Positions 1 through 7,832 of a stretch of 14,116 nucleotides of DNA are shown one piece after another. Under the pieces are notes generated by a model. That model worked only from the letters and a program-made list of their open reading frames with translations, did no database searches and was not told where the DNA came from. Positions within the stretch are counted from its first letter, which is position 1. Each line of letters starts with the position of its first letter. The position numbers and the translations under genes are program-made. The DNA is from Flavobacteriaceae bacterium (GTDB lineage Bacteria > Bacteroidota > Bacteroidia > Flavobacteriales > Flavobacteriaceae), in contig WGDF01000106.1 in NCBI GenBank assembly GCA_015493405.1, positions 1-14,116 on the forward strand, in the 5' to 3' direction.

Positions 1-798
1 GGAGAACCTATTAACGAAGAAGCATGGCACTGGTATCATGATCACGTCGGAAAAGGACGTTGTCCCATAGTCGATACTTGGTGGCAAACTGAAACCGGTG
101 GCATTATGATTAGTCCGTTGGCCGGAATTATCCCAACTAAACCGGCTTATGCTACTTTACCTTTACCGGGAATCAGACCGGTTATTGTCGATGGCAACGG
201 TAAGAAAATGTATGGAAAAAATGTAGAAGGCAATTTGTGTATGGAATTTCCTTGGCCCGGAATGGCGCGGACACTTTGGGGTGATCATAAGCGGTATAAA
301 GAAGCTTATTTCTCAACTTTTCCAGGCTTGTATTTTACAGGTGATGGTGTTAAAAGAGATGAAGATGGCTATTACCGTATCCTAGGTCGTATTGACGATG
401 TAATCAATGTTTCAGGTCATCGATTAGGTACTGCAGAGATTGAAAATGCTTTGAATGAACATCCGCTTGTAGCCGAATCAGCTGTAGTAGGTATGCCACA
501 TCCTATCAAAGGACAAGGTATATATGCTTATGTGGTGGCTCCGGACAAATCAGATAATTTGGATAACGAATTGCGCAATTCCTTAGTTATAGCAGTCTCT
601 AAATTAATCAGTCCTATTGCCAAGCCTGACCAAATTCAATTTGTTAAAGGTTTGCCTAAAACGCGTAGCGGTAAAATTATGCGTCGTATTTTGCGCAAAA
701 TAGTTGAAGGATCTGCAGATTTTGGTGATACTTCTACTTTGACCAATCCGGAAATTGTCGAAGAAATTATGGTTGGTTATAAAGAATTGAATGATTGA
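1..798 (+). CDS. acs: Acetyl-CoA synthetase, C-terminal part (5' end outside window)
   Basis: Acs activates acetate with ATP to acetyl-AMP and then forms acetyl-CoA in the cytoplasm. The reading frame is open from base 1, so the gene starts upstream; 265 residues are visible, roughly the last 40% of a usual ~650-residue Acs. Seen in the fragment: the acetate/adenylate motif WWQTETGG (codons at 79-102), the adenylate-binding stretch YFTGDG, the hinge region [20 protein letters not shown], whose GHR glycine lines the pantetheine tunnel in characterised Acs enzymes, and [11 protein letters not shown], whose lysine (codon 673-675) is the catalytic residue and the usual target of regulatory acetylation. 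The C-terminal domain is complete and ends at a TGA. An ATG at 106 is internal and is not a start. Assignment to Acs rather than propionyl-CoA synthetase rests on these motifs and is confident. Confidence 0.96.
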   Translation, partial: GEPINEEAWHWYHDHVGKGRCPIVDTWWQTETGGIMISPLAGIIPTKPAYATLPLPGIRPVIVDGNGKKMYGKNVEGNLCMEFPWPGMARTLWGDHKRYKEAYFSTFPGLYFTGDGVKRDEDGYYRILGRIDDVINVSGHRLGTAEIENALNEHPLVAESAVVGMPHPIKGQGIYAYVVAPDKSDNLDNELRNSLVIAVSKLISPIAKPDQIQFVKGLPKTRSGKIMRRILRKIVEGSADFGDTSTLTNPEIVEEIMVGYKELND

Positions 799-820
799 AA
801 TAAAATGATATATTTTGATT

Positions 821-859
821 AAAAAAGAGGCTGTCTCAAAAGTAATAGAGACAGCCTCT
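821..859 (-). terminator. Strong intrinsic terminator, mainly for the minus-strand regulator
   Basis: The arms 826-837 (AGAGGCTGTCTC) and 848-859 (GAGACAGCCTCT) are a perfect 12-bp inverted repeat around a 10-base loop. On the minus strand the stem is followed directly by a run of six T (complement of 821-826), the classic Rho-independent layout, about 100 bases after the stop of the response regulator. On the plus strand it lies 27 bases after the acs stop but lacks a T tract on its far side, so it may terminate acs only partly. Confidence 0.88.
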
Positions 860-962
860 GTATCGAAGTACAATCACTAAGTGTCTTTCTGCCCTTTATC
901 AAAAAGCTATATCGAAATGATTGAAGCCTCGGCATCAAATGCAATTCGAGTATATCGAAATG

Positions 963-1703
963 CTACGCCAACCAGATTTTAAATGCCTTAACGCGCTGAC
1001 GGGCCACGATAATTTCTTGAGGCATTTTTTTGGATAGCACAATTTTCAAACGGCCACTACCATATTGCACTATATCTTTAATCACTTTACGACTGATGAT
1101 AAACTGACGATTGATCCGAAAAAAATCTTCCGGATGGAGCACAGGCTCTAAGGCATCTAAAGATGGCTCACATATAAATTCGTCCCCCCCGGAGGTTACC
1201 AACCAAGTGGCTTTATCTTGGCTGTAAAAATAGGCAATGGCCTCTATGGGAATACTTTGCAAATGCATACCATATTGCACGGTAAAACGTTTTTTATAAA
1301 TTTGGTCGGACTGTAGACTTTTAATAAGTTGCAGGATATCCACCTCTTTTGGCTTGTTTTGTTTGAATTTTTGTAAGGCAAAATGCAGCTCGGCTTGTTT
1401 AACCGGTTTGAGTAGATAATCAATACTGTTAAGCTTGAAAGCCTTAATAGCATACTGATCATAAGCGGTAGTAAAAATGATGGCACTGTGTAATGGAATG
1501 GTTTTAAAAATATCAAAAGATAAACCGTCGGAGAGTTGGATATCGGCCAAAATCAAATCCGGAGCAGGGTGTTGTCTAAACCATTTGATCGCCTCGGCCA
1601 CACTATGCAGTATAGGGTCAACTTGAAGCCCTTCTTTGGCTAACATACGTTGCAACCGGCGAACAGCGGGTTTTTCATCTTCTATGATGGCAATACGATT
1701 CAT
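963..1703 (-). CDS. LytTR-family response regulator transcription factor
   Basis: This is a two-component DNA-binding response regulator of 246 residues, the normal size for the AgrA/LytR (LytTR) class. The receiver domain occupies about residues 1-115, with the acidic pair E8/D9, phospho-acceptor D54 in ILADIQL, the switch threonine T78 in the IIFTTAYD stretch, and K99 in YLLKP. A linker leads to a LytTR DNA-binding domain (about 138-245) with the typical FFRINRQFIIS segment (194-204). The start ATG (complement of 1701-1703) begins the usual MNRIAIIEDE strand. No sensor histidine kinase lies next to it in the window, whereas LytTR regulators in Bacteroidota are often paired with a LytS/YehU-type kinase. 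It is transcribed away from the susC/susD pair across a shared 547-bp region, so control of that pair is plausible but inferred only. Confidence 0.95.
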   Translation of the reverse strand: MNRIAIIEDEKPAVRRLQRMLAKEGLQVDPILHSVAEAIKWFRQHPAPDLILADIQLSDGLSFDIFKTIPLHSAIIFTTAYDQYAIKAFKLNSIDYLLKPVKQAELHFALQKFKQNKPKEVDILQLIKSLQSDQIYKKRFTVQYGMHLQSIPIEAIAYFYSQDKATWLVTSGGDEFICEPSLDALEPVLHPEDFFRINRQFIISRKVIKDIVQYGSGRLKIVLSKKMPQEIIVARQRVKAFKIWLA

Positions 1704-1716
1704 AAGTTAATTTTAA

Positions 1717-1724
1717 CAAAAATA
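1717..1724 (-). promoter_or_regulatory. Possible -7 element for the response regulator
   Basis: The complement of 1717-1724 reads TATTTTTG and fits the Bacteroidota -7 consensus TAnnTTTG. It lies 13 bases before the ATG, so the leader would be very short. I see no TTG -33 element at the usual 17-23 base spacing. In such AT-rich DNA a chance match is possible. Confidence 0.25.
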
Positions 1725-2167
1725 GGAATTAACTTTGTATCTGGTCATAATAGAACTGATTTTATCACTTTGATTTGTTTGTCATAATAATTTAAGACTA
1801 TTGAGATTAATGCAAAGTAGCTATAAACAAAGAAATATAAGAAATACCACTTCGTTCTTTTGCGTTATTAAAGTTCTTTAATTTTCATTATCATCAAGAT
1901 GATACCTTTAATATATAGCTGACAAACCATCAAAACCCTAGATGAATCATTACAAAATATTTTAATTGTTAACCGGTATAATTGCAGTCAAATATTTTTT
2001 TCGGGATTAAGTCTAATTTACTATGATATTTTTTCGCTGCTATTTTTGCAGAAAACAAGACTTGACGTTTTAATATATAGATTTGATATCTTGATATAAT
2101 ACTATCCATGAATATTTTCGTATATAAAGGCACGAGAATTTAAATAATCCTAAATTAAGATATAAAA

Positions 2168-2197
2168 TTGACGTTTTTTATATAGAAATTATGTTTA
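2168..2197 (+). promoter_or_regulatory. Candidate susC promoter (TTG, 19 bp, TATGTTTA)
   Basis: TTG at 2168-2170 is followed after 19 bases by TATGTTTA at 2190-2197, which matches seven of eight positions of the Bacteroidota TAnnTTTG -7 element (final G replaced by A). The spacing agrees with the 17-23 bases known for this sigma factor. It would give a leader of roughly 45 bases before the susC ATG. The TTG is part of a direct repeat also present at 2062. This is a pattern match only. Confidence 0.35.
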
Positions 2198-2250
2198 TTA
2201 ACTTTTTATTAGCATATTTGCAATTGACAAATTTGAAAATCTAAACTATA

Positions 2251-5200
2251 ATGAGAAAAAAGTATTATTTATTCTTAACGTTTTTACTAACGTTAGCAAT
2301 GCAATTTAGTTTTGCACAAGCCAAAAACATAACCGGCGTGGTTAAAGAAGTAGGCACCGGCGAATCTCTACCAGGGGTTAATGTAATTGTAAAAGGTACA
2401 ACAAATGGCGTTTCCACAGACTTTGATGGAAAATACACCATTAAAGCCAAACCCGGACAAACTTTGATTTTTAGTTTTCTTGGTTATAAAACAGTTTCTA
2501 AAAAAGTTGGGAACAATAATGTAATCAATGTAAACTTAAAAGAAGAAAATGAAATGTTGACAGCTGTAACCATTAATGCTCTAGGTATTGAGGTGAAAAA
2601 AGCAAGTCAAAAAGCCATTGCCATTTCTAATGTAAAAGCCAAAACGCTTTTATCTTCCGGTGAAAGTGATCCGGTTGCCGCTTTATCGGGTAAAGTATCC
2701 GGAGTAAATATCAACCTATCATCCGGTGATCCCGGCGCTTCTACCAATATTACTATTCGTGGACCGAAATCAATCTTATTAAGTAACAAACCTTTGTTTG
2801 TAGTGGATGGTATTCCTATCGTTGATGATATTTATGGTAGTGGGGTTGCAGGTGTAGAACGCCCTTCTAAAATTTCAGATATCGACCCGAATAATATTGA
2901 AAGTATCAAAATTTTAAAAGGGGGATCTGCTGCAGCTATATGGGGGTCCAAAGGCGCTAATGGTGTGGTTTTGATTACCACCAAAAAAGGAAAAAGAGCC
3001 AAAAAAGGACAATTTGATGTAACGGTATCCAGTTCATTTAGTGTTGACAACGCATTAACAAAATTCCCTTTACAAGATAAATACGGTCAAGGAAGTAACG
3101 GTAACTATGTTCCGAATTATGATTTTTTTAAAGAATCCGGCTCATGGGGAGATAAAATTGCTGATAGATCAGGATCTGATGATATGACTTTACCAGATCT
3201 ATATTTCCTTGATCAAGATGGTAAAAAATGGGAATTTATTCTTCAAAAAAATTCAAGAGAAACCTATAATAAGAAAAACTATGATGCAGTTATCGGCACC
3301 GGCAATATGTTGAGAAATTCCGTGCAAATTTCGACGGCAACCGACAAAGCCCGTTATTTTCTCGGCTTTAACCATTTGGACCAAACCGGTATCTTTGCAA
3401 ATAGTTATTATAAAAAAATAGGGTTGAATTATAACTCGATTATGAAACCCAACAAAAAATTAACCATTTCAACCAACGTACAATATTCCAATACAAAACA
3501 AAATGCCATTCAAAAAGGCTCTAATTTATCCGGTTTGTTATTGGGACTTTACAGAACACCGGCAGATTTTGACAATTCCGGTTATTTTGGGGAAAGACAT
3601 GCCTACGGAATTGTATCCAAATATAGCCAACGAAGCTACAGGCAACCGGCAGGAACATCTTATAAAGGAGGGTTAAGAGATCCTAATAATTCAGCTGGGT
3701 ATAACAATCCCCTCTTTACCGTTTATAAACAAAAGAATCCTTACTATACCAATCACATTATTACCGGCACCAATTTTAGCCACAAAACATTGGAATGGTT
3801 AAAATTAACGGCTAAAGCCGGCGTTGATTATGCCAATGAAAAGGCCGATGAATATATGCCGATAAACAGTGCTGGAGCGGTTTCAGGAAGTTATTCTACA
3901 TATATATATTCATATTTACAAATAAGTGGCGATTTAATTGCCCAAATCAATACGCAAATTAGTGATGATATTACGGCTGATATTTTATTGGGATATAATG
4001 TTTTCCATAAAGAATCTGATTATAATTCATCCTATTATTATGATTTTATTTTACCGACTGATGTTCCCAGTGCAGGTAATGCTGTAAATGAAAAAAAATA
4101 TCCCGGATTCGGCACATCTGTTAGAAAAAAAAATTCCGGTTATGGTACGGCTACTATTTCTTATAAAGATTTATTATATACCACCTTAACCGGAAGGGTC
4201 GAACGCTCTTCTGCTTACTATGGTTTGATCAGTTACCCTTCAGTGTCTTTGGCTTTTGATGTTCATAATTTAGAATATTTCAAAAAGCAAGACAGTGATT
4301 TGTTAAACCAATTGACCTTGCGGGCTAGTTGGTCCAAAGTGGGTAACGAACCACCATCATATTTATTGGATACCTATTATAATCCGGCAGCTGATGGTGA
4401 TGGCTACGGATCATATTGGAGTGCCTCCGATTATGGCGGCGCATTTTGGCGTAGTAATTTAAAAGGAAATAAAGACCTCAAACCGGAAATAACGACCGAG
4501 CTGGAATTTGGTGCAGATATTAAGATGTTTGACCACCGCTTGAGTTTAAACGCTTCATACTACAATAGTAAATCAGATGATTTAATTTTGTATGAAAAAG
4601 TACCGGCAGCTACGGGTTATCTATACAAATGGAATAATGTGGCTGCTATGACCAATAAAGGTTATGAATTGGAAGCAAGTTATAAAATAATTCATAAATC
4701 AGAACTAAATCTTACCTTAGGCGGCACCTATTCTCATAACAAAAATATGGTTACTAAATTAAAAGGCAGTGATTACATCGGCTTAGATGGCTTTATTTCC
4801 ACTTCTTCAGGCGTAGCTGAAGGTCATGGCTATGGTATTTTACGTTCCGGCGATTTCGAAAGAGATGCTAATGGATTGGTATTAGATGACAATGGTTTCC
4901 CCAAAAAAGGAAAATTAATCTACGCCGGTGATCCTAACCCCGATTTTAAAGCCAGTGCCTATACTAATTTCAGCTATAAAAATTTCAGTTTAAGAATATT
5001 AGCTGATGGCTCTTTCGGTGGTCAATCTTGGGATGGTACTTATGGTGCCTTAACTTTCTTCGGAAGAACATTAGAAACAGCTAATGAAGTAACAGTTGAT
5101 GGCAATATAGTTAATTCGGAAGGAAATTCCGTAATATCTTTAGTTCATAATGGCAATATTTCCGGTATAGATAATGGAGATGGAAGCTTTACAGTTCGTG

Positions 5201-5550
5201 GTAATGTTCAAGATTTTGGTGCCGGACCGGTTTTATTGGATCAGACTTGGTATACCAATTTAGGTGGTGGTTTTGGTCCGGTTGGCACACAATTTTTTAA
5301 AGATGCAACTTGGATTAAATTACGTGAATTGACTGCCGGTTATACTTTTAAAGGTAAGGCATTTGGTATGAGTAAAATTAAATCGGTTTATTTTGGCATT
5401 ACCGGTCGTAATTTATATTTATGGACCAAAGATAATTGGTCTATCGATCCCGAAAGTAATTTGTCAGGATCCAGTAAAGGGCGCGGGTTGCAATATTTTA
5501 ACCACCCGACAACCAAATCTATCATTTTTAGAACAACTATTTCATTTTAA
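2251..5550 (+). CDS. SusC/RagA-family TonB-linked outer membrane transporter
   Basis: This outer-membrane beta-barrel imports nutrients (oligosaccharides or peptides in known cases) using TonB energy, with a SusD lipoprotein as its lid. It has 1099 residues, normal for the family. Seen in order: a signal peptide (1 to about 24, hydrophobic core then FAQA); a carboxypeptidase-regulatory-like Ig domain (about 26-98, GVVKEVGTGESLPGVNVIVKG then the GYKT strand); a putative TonB-box stretch around 100-112; a plug domain (about 115-245) with LSGKVSGVNI, IRG, PLFVVDGIPI, SIKILKGGSAAAIWGSKGANGVV and LITTKKGK; and a long barrel ending in the expected terminal phenylalanine (TTISF). There is no extra STN domain, so signalling through an anti-sigma factor is not indicated. 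susD follows after 13 bases. The substrate cannot be read from the sequence, and no hydrolase or sulfatase accompanies the pair. Confidence 0.96.
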   Translation: MRKKYYLFLTFLLTLAMQFSFAQAKNITGVVKEVGTGESLPGVNVIVKGTTNGVSTDFDGKYTIKAKPGQTLIFSFLGYKTVSKKVGNNNVINVNLKEENEMLTAVTINALGIEVKKASQKAIAISNVKAKTLLSSGESDPVAALSGKVSGVNINLSSGDPGASTNITIRGPKSILLSNKPLFVVDGIPIVDDIYGSGVAGVERPSKISDIDPNNIESIKILKGGSAAAIWGSKGANGVVLITTKKGKRAKKGQFDVTVSSSFSVDNALTKFPLQDKYGQGSNGNYVPNYDFFKESGSWGDKIADRSGSDDMTLPDLYFLDQDGKKWEFILQKNSRETYNKKNYDAVIGTGNMLRNSVQISTATDKARYFLGFNHLDQTGIFANSYYKKIGLNYNSIMKPNKKLTISTNVQYSNTKQNAIQKGSNLSGLLLGLYRTPADFDNSGYFGERHAYGIVSKYSQRSYRQPAGTSYKGGLRDPNNSAGYNNPLFTVYKQKNPYYTNHIITGTNFSHKTLEWLKLTAKAGVDYANEKADEYMPINSAGAVSGSYSTYIYSYLQISGDLIAQINTQISDDITADILLGYNVFHKESDYNSSYYYDFILPTDVPSAGNAVNEKKYPGFGTSVRKKNSGYGTATISYKDLLYTTLTGRVERSSAYYGLISYPSVSLAFDVHNLEYFKKQDSDLLNQLTLRASWSKVGNEPPSYLLDTYYNPAADGDGYGSYWSASDYGGAFWRSNLKGNKDLKPEITTELEFGADIKMFDHRLSLNASYYNSKSDDLILYEKVPAATGYLYKWNNVAAMTNKGYELEASYKIIHKSELNLTLGGTYSHNKNMVTKLKGSDYIGLDGFISTSSGVAEGHGYGILRSGDFERDANGLVLDDNGFPKKGKLIYAGDPNPDFKASAYTNFSYKNFSLRILADGSFGGQSWDGTYGALTFFGRTLETANEVTVDGNIVNSEGNSVISLVHNGNISGIDNGDGSFTVRGNVQDFGAGPVLLDQTWYTNLGGGFGPVGTQFFKDATWIKLRELTAGYTFKGKAFGMSKIKSVYFGITGRNLYLWTKDNWSIDPESNLSGSSKGRGLQYFNHPTTKSIIFRTTISF

Positions 5551-5563
5551 ATTATAGAACAAT

Positions 5564-6994
5564 ATGAAAACTTACAAAAAATTAATACTATTTTTAGCCA
5601 TCATCGGACTTTTTTCTTCTTGTCAAAAATTTGTTGAGGGCTATCAAAAAGATCCCAATGGGATTACATATACTCTGTCTCAGCAAGAATTGACAGCTGT
5701 TATGCTCGAAAACCAATTCTTTCATAAGGGAGATGGTATGCGACTGGCTATGATGTGGATGAATCAAGCTACAGGGAAAGACAGACAATACAAATCATTA
5801 GATGATTGGAACAATGCTTCCGAAAGTGATTTTAACGGCCCTTGGAATGAAGTTTATTTAACCATGAGCCATGCTGATTTGGCTGTAAAAATGGCAGATA
5901 CTGATGGTAATATTACTTTGAGAGGGCTGGGTAAATTGTTTAAAGCTTGGGCAGGCGGTGAAGCCGCTTCATTATGGGGCGATGTGCCTTTTTCGCAATT
6001 GAACAATTACAATTCCTATCCTGATCCAGTTTATGATCATCAAGGAGACGTATTAGATCAAGTTCAAATTATCTTAGATGAAGCCATTGCCGACTTAAAT
6101 TCAGGTGTTGGGAAAATTGATGAAAGTCGTGATTTATACTTTGACGGACATCCTTATATGTGGGTTAAAATAGCGCATGGTTTAAAAGCACGCTTTTATT
6201 TACATCGCAAACAATACAATAAGGCATTAGCAGAAGCTCTACAAGGCCCTTCTGATTTATCTGATGATTTATATGCCAAATTTGACAGTAATATAGATAC
6301 TCCCTTTTCTAAATGGAACCCAACCAAGCAATTTTTGGTAAATAGATCTGGATATCTTGATGCCAGTAAATCTTTTGCCAATAATAAATTGTTAAATGGT
6401 TTACGAAACAATGCTAAAACCCATGATTATAGAAAAGCATACAATTATAGTGGAAAAGGACTAAATGTGGCAAGTGTTGCTAATGGAACAGGTAAATTCT
6501 TCGGTGATATGCCTATGGTTACTTATGGCGAAATGCTTTTGATTGCCACAGAAGCCGAATTACGTCTGCATCCGGATGCAACCGGTATGGCTAATGCCCT
6601 TACACATTATAATACCTATAGAGCTTTATTAACAAATGGCGCCTATTCAGGTGGTTATGGAGCCGGAGATTTTCAAGCTTATGACACAGTTGATTTTGAT
6701 GCCGGTGGTATGGAAAACCATGATAATATTGATCCGGTTAAAGCGTTTTTTAGAGAAATATTCGAAGAACGTTATATATTCTTTATCGGTGACTACGAAT
6801 CCTTTATTGACTTTGCCAGAAGCTTTAATGATCAGGATGTACCCACATATATGAAATTGAGGTATGATAGCCACGGCCATCCAAAATATTCAGGACAACC
6901 GCTTAGATTTGCCTATCCTCTAGTGGAAAAGGATGCCAATACCAGTTTTCCTGGTATGGTTGATATCAATGAAGCTTTACCGCTATACCATTAA
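5564..6994 (+). CDS. SusD-like (SusD_2 type) nutrient-binding outer membrane lipoprotein
   Basis: This is the surface lipoprotein partner that caps the SusC barrel and delivers substrate. Its 476 residues include a lipoprotein signal peptide with lipobox LFSSC and acylated Cys20. Features of the SusD/RagB_2 subfamily are visible: DPNGI just after the lipidation site, the helical repeat segment KLFKAWAGGEAASLWGDVPFS (WGD at 138-140), the YPDPVYDHQGDVLDQV segment typical of this subfamily, and the late segment LRFAYPLVEKDANTSFPGM in which a Tyr-Pro and an Asn recur in relatives. It lies 13 bases after susC on the same strand and is followed by a terminator, so the two form a bicistronic unit. 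The substrate is unknown. An overlapping plus-strand frame at 6636-6854 is a shadow. Confidence 0.94.
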   Translation: MKTYKKLILFLAIIGLFSSCQKFVEGYQKDPNGITYTLSQQELTAVMLENQFFHKGDGMRLAMMWMNQATGKDRQYKSLDDWNNASESDFNGPWNEVYLTMSHADLAVKMADTDGNITLRGLGKLFKAWAGGEAASLWGDVPFSQLNNYNSYPDPVYDHQGDVLDQVQIILDEAIADLNSGVGKIDESRDLYFDGHPYMWVKIAHGLKARFYLHRKQYNKALAEALQGPSDLSDDLYAKFDSNIDTPFSKWNPTKQFLVNRSGYLDASKSFANNKLLNGLRNNAKTHDYRKAYNYSGKGLNVASVANGTGKFFGDMPMVTYGEMLLIATEAELRLHPDATGMANALTHYNTYRALLTNGAYSGGYGAGDFQAYDTVDFDAGGMENHDNIDPVKAFFREIFEERYIFFIGDYESFIDFARSFNDQDVPTYMKLRYDSHGHPKYSGQPLRFAYPLVEKDANTSFPGMVDINEALPLYH

Positions 6995-7020
6995 ATCATA
7001 AGTTTTTACCAATCGAAATC

Positions 7021-7054
7021 CAAAGAGGCTATCCTAAAAGGGTAGCTTCTTTTC
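7021..7054 (+). terminator. Intrinsic terminator of the susC-susD unit
   Basis: The arms AGAGGCTATCC (7024-7034) and GGGTAGCTTCT (7040-7050) pair over 11 positions with two G-T wobbles around a five-base loop, followed by TTT; flanking A and T bases extend the stem. It begins about 30 bases after the susD stop. Its left arm strongly resembles that of the terminator at 826-837. Confidence 0.82.
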
Positions 7055-7178
7055 TATGGAGCCAACTTTTAAGGATTACGCTATTTACCAATCAATTATA
7101 ATATTTTTTGATACCGTTGCAAAATACCTTAATTCTATTTTTTTATTGATTTGATAAATTTTCAGTCAAAGATTTAAA

Positions 7179-7601
7179 GTGGGTAAATATATAAAACAAA
7201 TAGAATATTCGTCGTTTTACCTGAAAAAAATTAATAGGGAATAGATTTTCTCTTCACAAAAGCTTAATCATTTATTATCGGAGGCAAATAGATTACTTGT
7301 CTAATTAAATGCTTTCTCACAATTAATATCGGATGTTGATTTCTTTACAAAAATGCACATTCCAAAAGAAACTACAACTTCAAGTAGAATTGAAGGAACA
7401 ATAACAAATATGGAAGTAGCTCTTTTGAATGAAGAATAAATAAATTCTGAAAGAAGAGATGATTGGAAAGAAGTTCAAAATTACATTAATGCTATAAATT
7501 ATTCAATATCTAAACTTGAAAAATTACCATTGTCTGACAGGTTACTAAAAAACCTTAAATCCGCAAAAAAATTCAATAAAAAAAGACAATCAGCTGTGTA
7601 A
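7179..7601 (+). pseudogene. Decayed N-terminal half of a Fic-family (AMP-transferase) protein
   Basis: Read in one frame from a GTG at 7179, this stretch translates to a Fic N-terminal domain interrupted by three stops, TAG 7242-7244, TAA 7302-7304 and TAA 7437-7439, with no frameshift. Recognisable pieces: GKYIKQIEYSSF near the start; KINRE just before the first stop, where I recall a Trp codon in relatives; [43 protein letters not shown], which contains the (S/T)xxxE(G/N) inhibitory motif as SSRIEG; then RRDDWKEVQNYINAINYS and LEKLPLSDRLLKNL. Intact relatives continue into the catalytic domain with HPFx(D/E)GNGR, which carries out AMP transfer. Here similarity ends near 7556 and that domain is absent; the frame stops at 7599-7601 inside a hairpin. 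It is therefore a nonsense-ridden, truncated relic and not a working enzyme. The GTG start is only the likely former one. Family recognition is from memory of the family. Confidence 0.85.
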
Positions 7602-7621
7602 GAAAAACTTACACAGCGATT
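7588..7621. repeat. Long hairpin at the broken end of the Fic relic
   Basis: GCTGTGTAAG (7593-7602) and CTTACACAGC (7608-7617) are a perfect 10-bp inverted repeat around an AAAAA loop. With A7592 bulged, four more pairs extend it (AATC at 7588-7591 with GATT at 7618-7621). On the minus strand a T-rich tract follows after a few bases, so it could act as a minus-strand terminator, but no minus-strand gene precedes it. A remnant of a small mobile element or excision scar is another possibility. After it, 7622-7790 holds a short open stretch ending in TAA at 7717-7719 that I do not recognise. Confidence 0.7.
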
Positions 7622-7791
7622 ACTATGTAAATATTTTCACTTATTTTAGTGATACCATTCATAAAAATAATTATGATAGATATTTACGCGATGAAGATAC
7701 AAAATTTGTAAACAAATAATGTTGCATTTGCTAGTTGAATCCGCCTTACAATTTAATTCCATTTTTTTATCCCTAATTAATGATTTTTTTC

Positions 7792-7799
7792 TAAATTTG
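7792..7799 (+). promoter_or_regulatory. Candidate -7 element for the acyl-CoA ligase cluster
   Basis: TAAATTTG matches TAnnTTTG exactly and lies 33 bases before the ATG of the ligase, a suitable leader distance. No TTG occurs at the usual -33 spacing upstream, so the call is moderate at best. Confidence 0.4.
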
Positions 7800-7832
7800 A
7801 TAAAGATTCTTTATTGTTAAAACTTAATACTT

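Larger units (their letters stand above)
1704..2250. other. AT-rich divergent intergenic region, no gene seen
   Basis: These 547 bases separate the minus-strand regulator from susC. No coding frame of useful length or recognisable RNA gene or riboswitch was found. The region holds short direct repeats: TTGACGTTTT followed by an ATATAG tract at 2062-2080 and again at 2168-2185; TTTAATATATAG at 1907-1918 and 2069-2080; and GTCATAATA at 1744-1752 and 1781-1789. Candidate promoter elements sit near both ends. Its length leaves room for regulatory sites or a long susC leader, but function is not shown. Confidence 0.6.

Noticed and set aside
604..873. Minus-strand open frame across the acs 3' end
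   Set aside because: It overlaps the clear Acs frame, runs through the terminator hairpin and has no recognisable protein features.
2213..2232. CATATTTG (2213-2220) and CAAATTTG (2228-2235 region) as susC -7 elements
   Set aside because: Both have C at the first consensus position and no TTG at suitable spacing; the TTG-N19-TATGTTTA arrangement just upstream fits better.
1704..2250. CRISPR-like or riboswitch content in the long intergenic region
   Set aside because: The repeats are short, irregularly spaced and AT-rich, and no conserved aptamer pattern was recognisable.
6636..6854. Plus-strand open frame inside the susD gene
   Set aside because: It is a shifted frame within a well-supported SusD coding region with no start context or family resemblance.
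7179..7601. In-frame stops in the Fic frame as stop-codon recoding or readthrough
   Set aside because: The three stops are TAG, TAA and TAA at sites where relatives seem to have different residues, other genes in the window end normally in TAA, TAG and TGA, and the catalytic half is absent, so decay is simpler.
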